Positions 62,010-64,000 of a DNA stretch of 64,000 nucleotides are shown piece after piece. Position numbers and translations under genes: made by a program. Position 1 is the stretch's first letter. Each line of letters opens with the position of its first letter. Source of the stretch: Gorsachius magnificus (taxonomy: Eukaryota; Chordata; Aves; Pelecaniformes; Ardeidae); NCBI GenBank assembly GCA_034008185.1, contig CM067109.1:30040885-30104884 (forward strand), in the 5' to 3' direction. Below the pieces are notes generated by a model. That model was not told where the DNA came from and did not search any database. It saw only the letters and a list, made by a program, of their open reading frames with translations.

Positions 62010-64000
62010 CTCACTTCTGAAAAAATCCACATGGAAGTAATGGCAAAATGAATTCTCTCTGATCTCAAAAAGTGTTCATGTTTTTCAAATTTCTCATTTC
62101 CACTAGTGATGACTAACATTAAAGAAATCATCCTCTAATAAAGACACAAATGAACATACTAATGGAACCAAATTAATATTTGGCAGTCAATTCAAATGAG
62201 CATATACTAGCCTTGTGACCATGACCAGCAAGCAGTATCAGAGGCACTGTTATCTCTACATGCCACTATAACAAAACCAAACAGGTATTGTTCTTTTTAA
62301 CCTTTTTGCCAACTACCTACCTCTCCTGTAACCTCCACTGAAACGTACCATTGCTGCGGACTACAGACCTCTGATAGTTTGAGGAAATGCTTACTGCACA
62401 GTAGCTTTATTGTCCAGCTACAACTGATACAAGAAGATGCATAGTTTCAACTAAAACTGGATGGCAATCACCCAACAACCCAAGTTCTGCAACAGTACAG
62501 CATGACTTGCCATTGAAATCACTATCACAGGTTATTTTAACACTATTTTAACAAAGTCATACTTGTAGTCATAATTCAAGTCAATTAGGATCAAAATCTC
62601 AACAGTGTGGGGTATTAAATATCAAAACATTAGAAGCTAGGTATGTGAATCTGGAAGACTCAAAGCGAAGACTGACTATACAGTAAAAGCGGCTTTGCTT
62701 TGCTAATACTGGTAGTAAGTGGATGATGAAAATAATATGAACTTGAACAGCAAACAACTAGAAAATCCATTTCAAGATCAGTTACAACTGCTGGATTCCA
62801 TTTCCCAGCTGAGTCCATATACATTCATTTAGTACAACCATACTGCATTTTTAAACTTAAAATGGGGACTTCATTGAAAGCTAAGCTCATAAAATAACCG
62901 TGATACAATTTTTTTTCTTTTAACACTCATAGTAACACTCATTAGAACACAAAAAGTTAGCAATGTATGTTTTATTCATCAGGCTAGTTTACCTACATAA
63001 CTTTAGTCCATTAAACCATTGTTTATTCCATCAGTATGTTAAGAATTACTAAAAATCGTGCTGTGAAAACATGGTATCTTGATACAAAGAAAAGAAAAAG
63101 ACTCATTGTTTTCTATTGTCCAAATTAAATCAAGATAACTCAAGGGAGAATATGAGGCACAACAACAAAAAAAGGATTCTTACACCGAGTTTCAGATACT
63201 ATGAGAAAAGATCACAGAATTAATAGATTTCTACTGTATAGTAGTATGAAACAACTTCTACGGCACATTTTGAAAGTGGAGACAAGATAGTGTCCTAAAT
63301 CAGTGCTACACTTTCACTTGCCACTCATGGCATTTCCGAACAACTTGCTACCATAAAATACTTTCAAAAGCATATATATAACACCTGTGTGAATACTTCT
63401 GGTTATTGTTACAGAGCTTCTTGAAACAAACAAGAAAAGTTAACTACTATACAACAAACTATTTTGCTTTTACTCCAAGAATTTTCAGAGTCTAGCCAAA
63501 ATAAAGTTAGCCAAATCAAAATTTTCCTTCTTGATCATTACAGGCTCAAGGGAGTTTTATTGTTAACTATGCTATGCAGTTTTAAATACAATCATAAAGG
63601 AATATAACTCTCTTACCCTAGAGATTATCTAGGCTTCAGAAGATTCTAGAGATAATCTAGAAGTTTTTACAGAAAGTAAATATATATACACACACAGATA
63701 TACATATATTTTTGGAAGCATACACAAGGTACTATAAATACAAAATGCAGGCGTTTGTTGGGGCCGACAGCTAATAACTTAGCAATAATACAGACCAAAA
63801 CAGATTACTGGAAACTTTTTGCATACAGCAGCACAGCACACTGCTGACAGTATTTGTTGGACATTCTAAAGAAACTGTAGTTGTGATGTTAGTTACTCAA
63901 ACGTTATGTGCAACAGATGCCTAGATATCAAAAGCTGACATACTTGAGCATGTATTTCATTGCATGGAAATAAGACCACATGGTAAGACATGTTCTTACG
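62010..64000. other. Upstream flank, nothing recognised
   Basis: AT-rich DNA without open frames of note. It contains a pair of near-identical 15-mers, CTAGAGATTATCTAG (63618-63632) and CTAGAGATAATCTAG (63646-63660), and a TA/CA microsatellite at about 63680-63712. No gene is seen. Confidence 0.6.

Noticed and set aside
1..64000. CRISPR arrays, operons, bacterial-type terminators or phage genes
   Set aside because: The window is vertebrate nuclear DNA with introns and LINE/LTR elements. No regularly spaced repeats or tightly packed genes are present.

Overview
The window is vertebrate, and almost certainly bird, nuclear DNA. It is AT-rich and intron-dominated, with 3'-end fragments of chicken-repeat-1 (CR1) LINEs ending in the ATGATTCT-type tail and two solo LTRs of an avian endogenous-retrovirus family. 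The LTR type suggests a non-galliform bird, but that part is a weak inference.

The one protein-coding gene I can support is APC (adenomatous polyposis coli), on the minus strand. Its first five coding exons are here: 31469-31603 (135 nt of coding sequence), 12797-12881 (85 nt), 11673-11874 (202 nt), 5643-5751 (109 nt) and 3855-3968 (114 nt). All have AG/GT boundaries and the phases chain correctly. They encode residues 1-215: the N-terminal dimerising coiled coil, two leucine-rich nuclear export signals and the start of the second coiled-coil region. The armadillo repeats and everything after them lie beyond position 1. A strong CpG island at about 43.04-43.66 kb, 11-12 kb upstream of the ATG exon, is the likely promoter. 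A minus-strand GTGAGT donor next to it (43797) could end a non-coding first exon.

Layout: 1-3854, downstream intron with an old CR1. 3855-12881, four coding exons. 12882-31468, an 18.6 kb intron with an LTR (20730-21334), a duplicated microsatellite block and several hairpins. 31469-31621, the ATG exon. 31624-43 kb, the presumed first intron, with an ancient CR1/L3-like fragment (about 34.8-35.7 kb) and a second LTR (37922-38490) with a perfect 5-bp target duplication. 43.04-43.9 kb, CpG island and promoter. 43.9-64 kb, about 20 kb of upstream DNA with no recognisable gene and three CR1 3' ends.

There is no sign of a prokaryotic system, CRISPR array or gene cluster. The unusual signals are structural: a duplicated perfect palindrome in one APC intron, a long hairpin with a 4-nt loop in another, inverted LTRs flanking the ATG exon (one lacking the TATA box that the other keeps), a G-run-rich and palindromic CpG island, and an inverted pair of CR1 copies upstream. 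I found no convincing evidence of a new protein-coding system.
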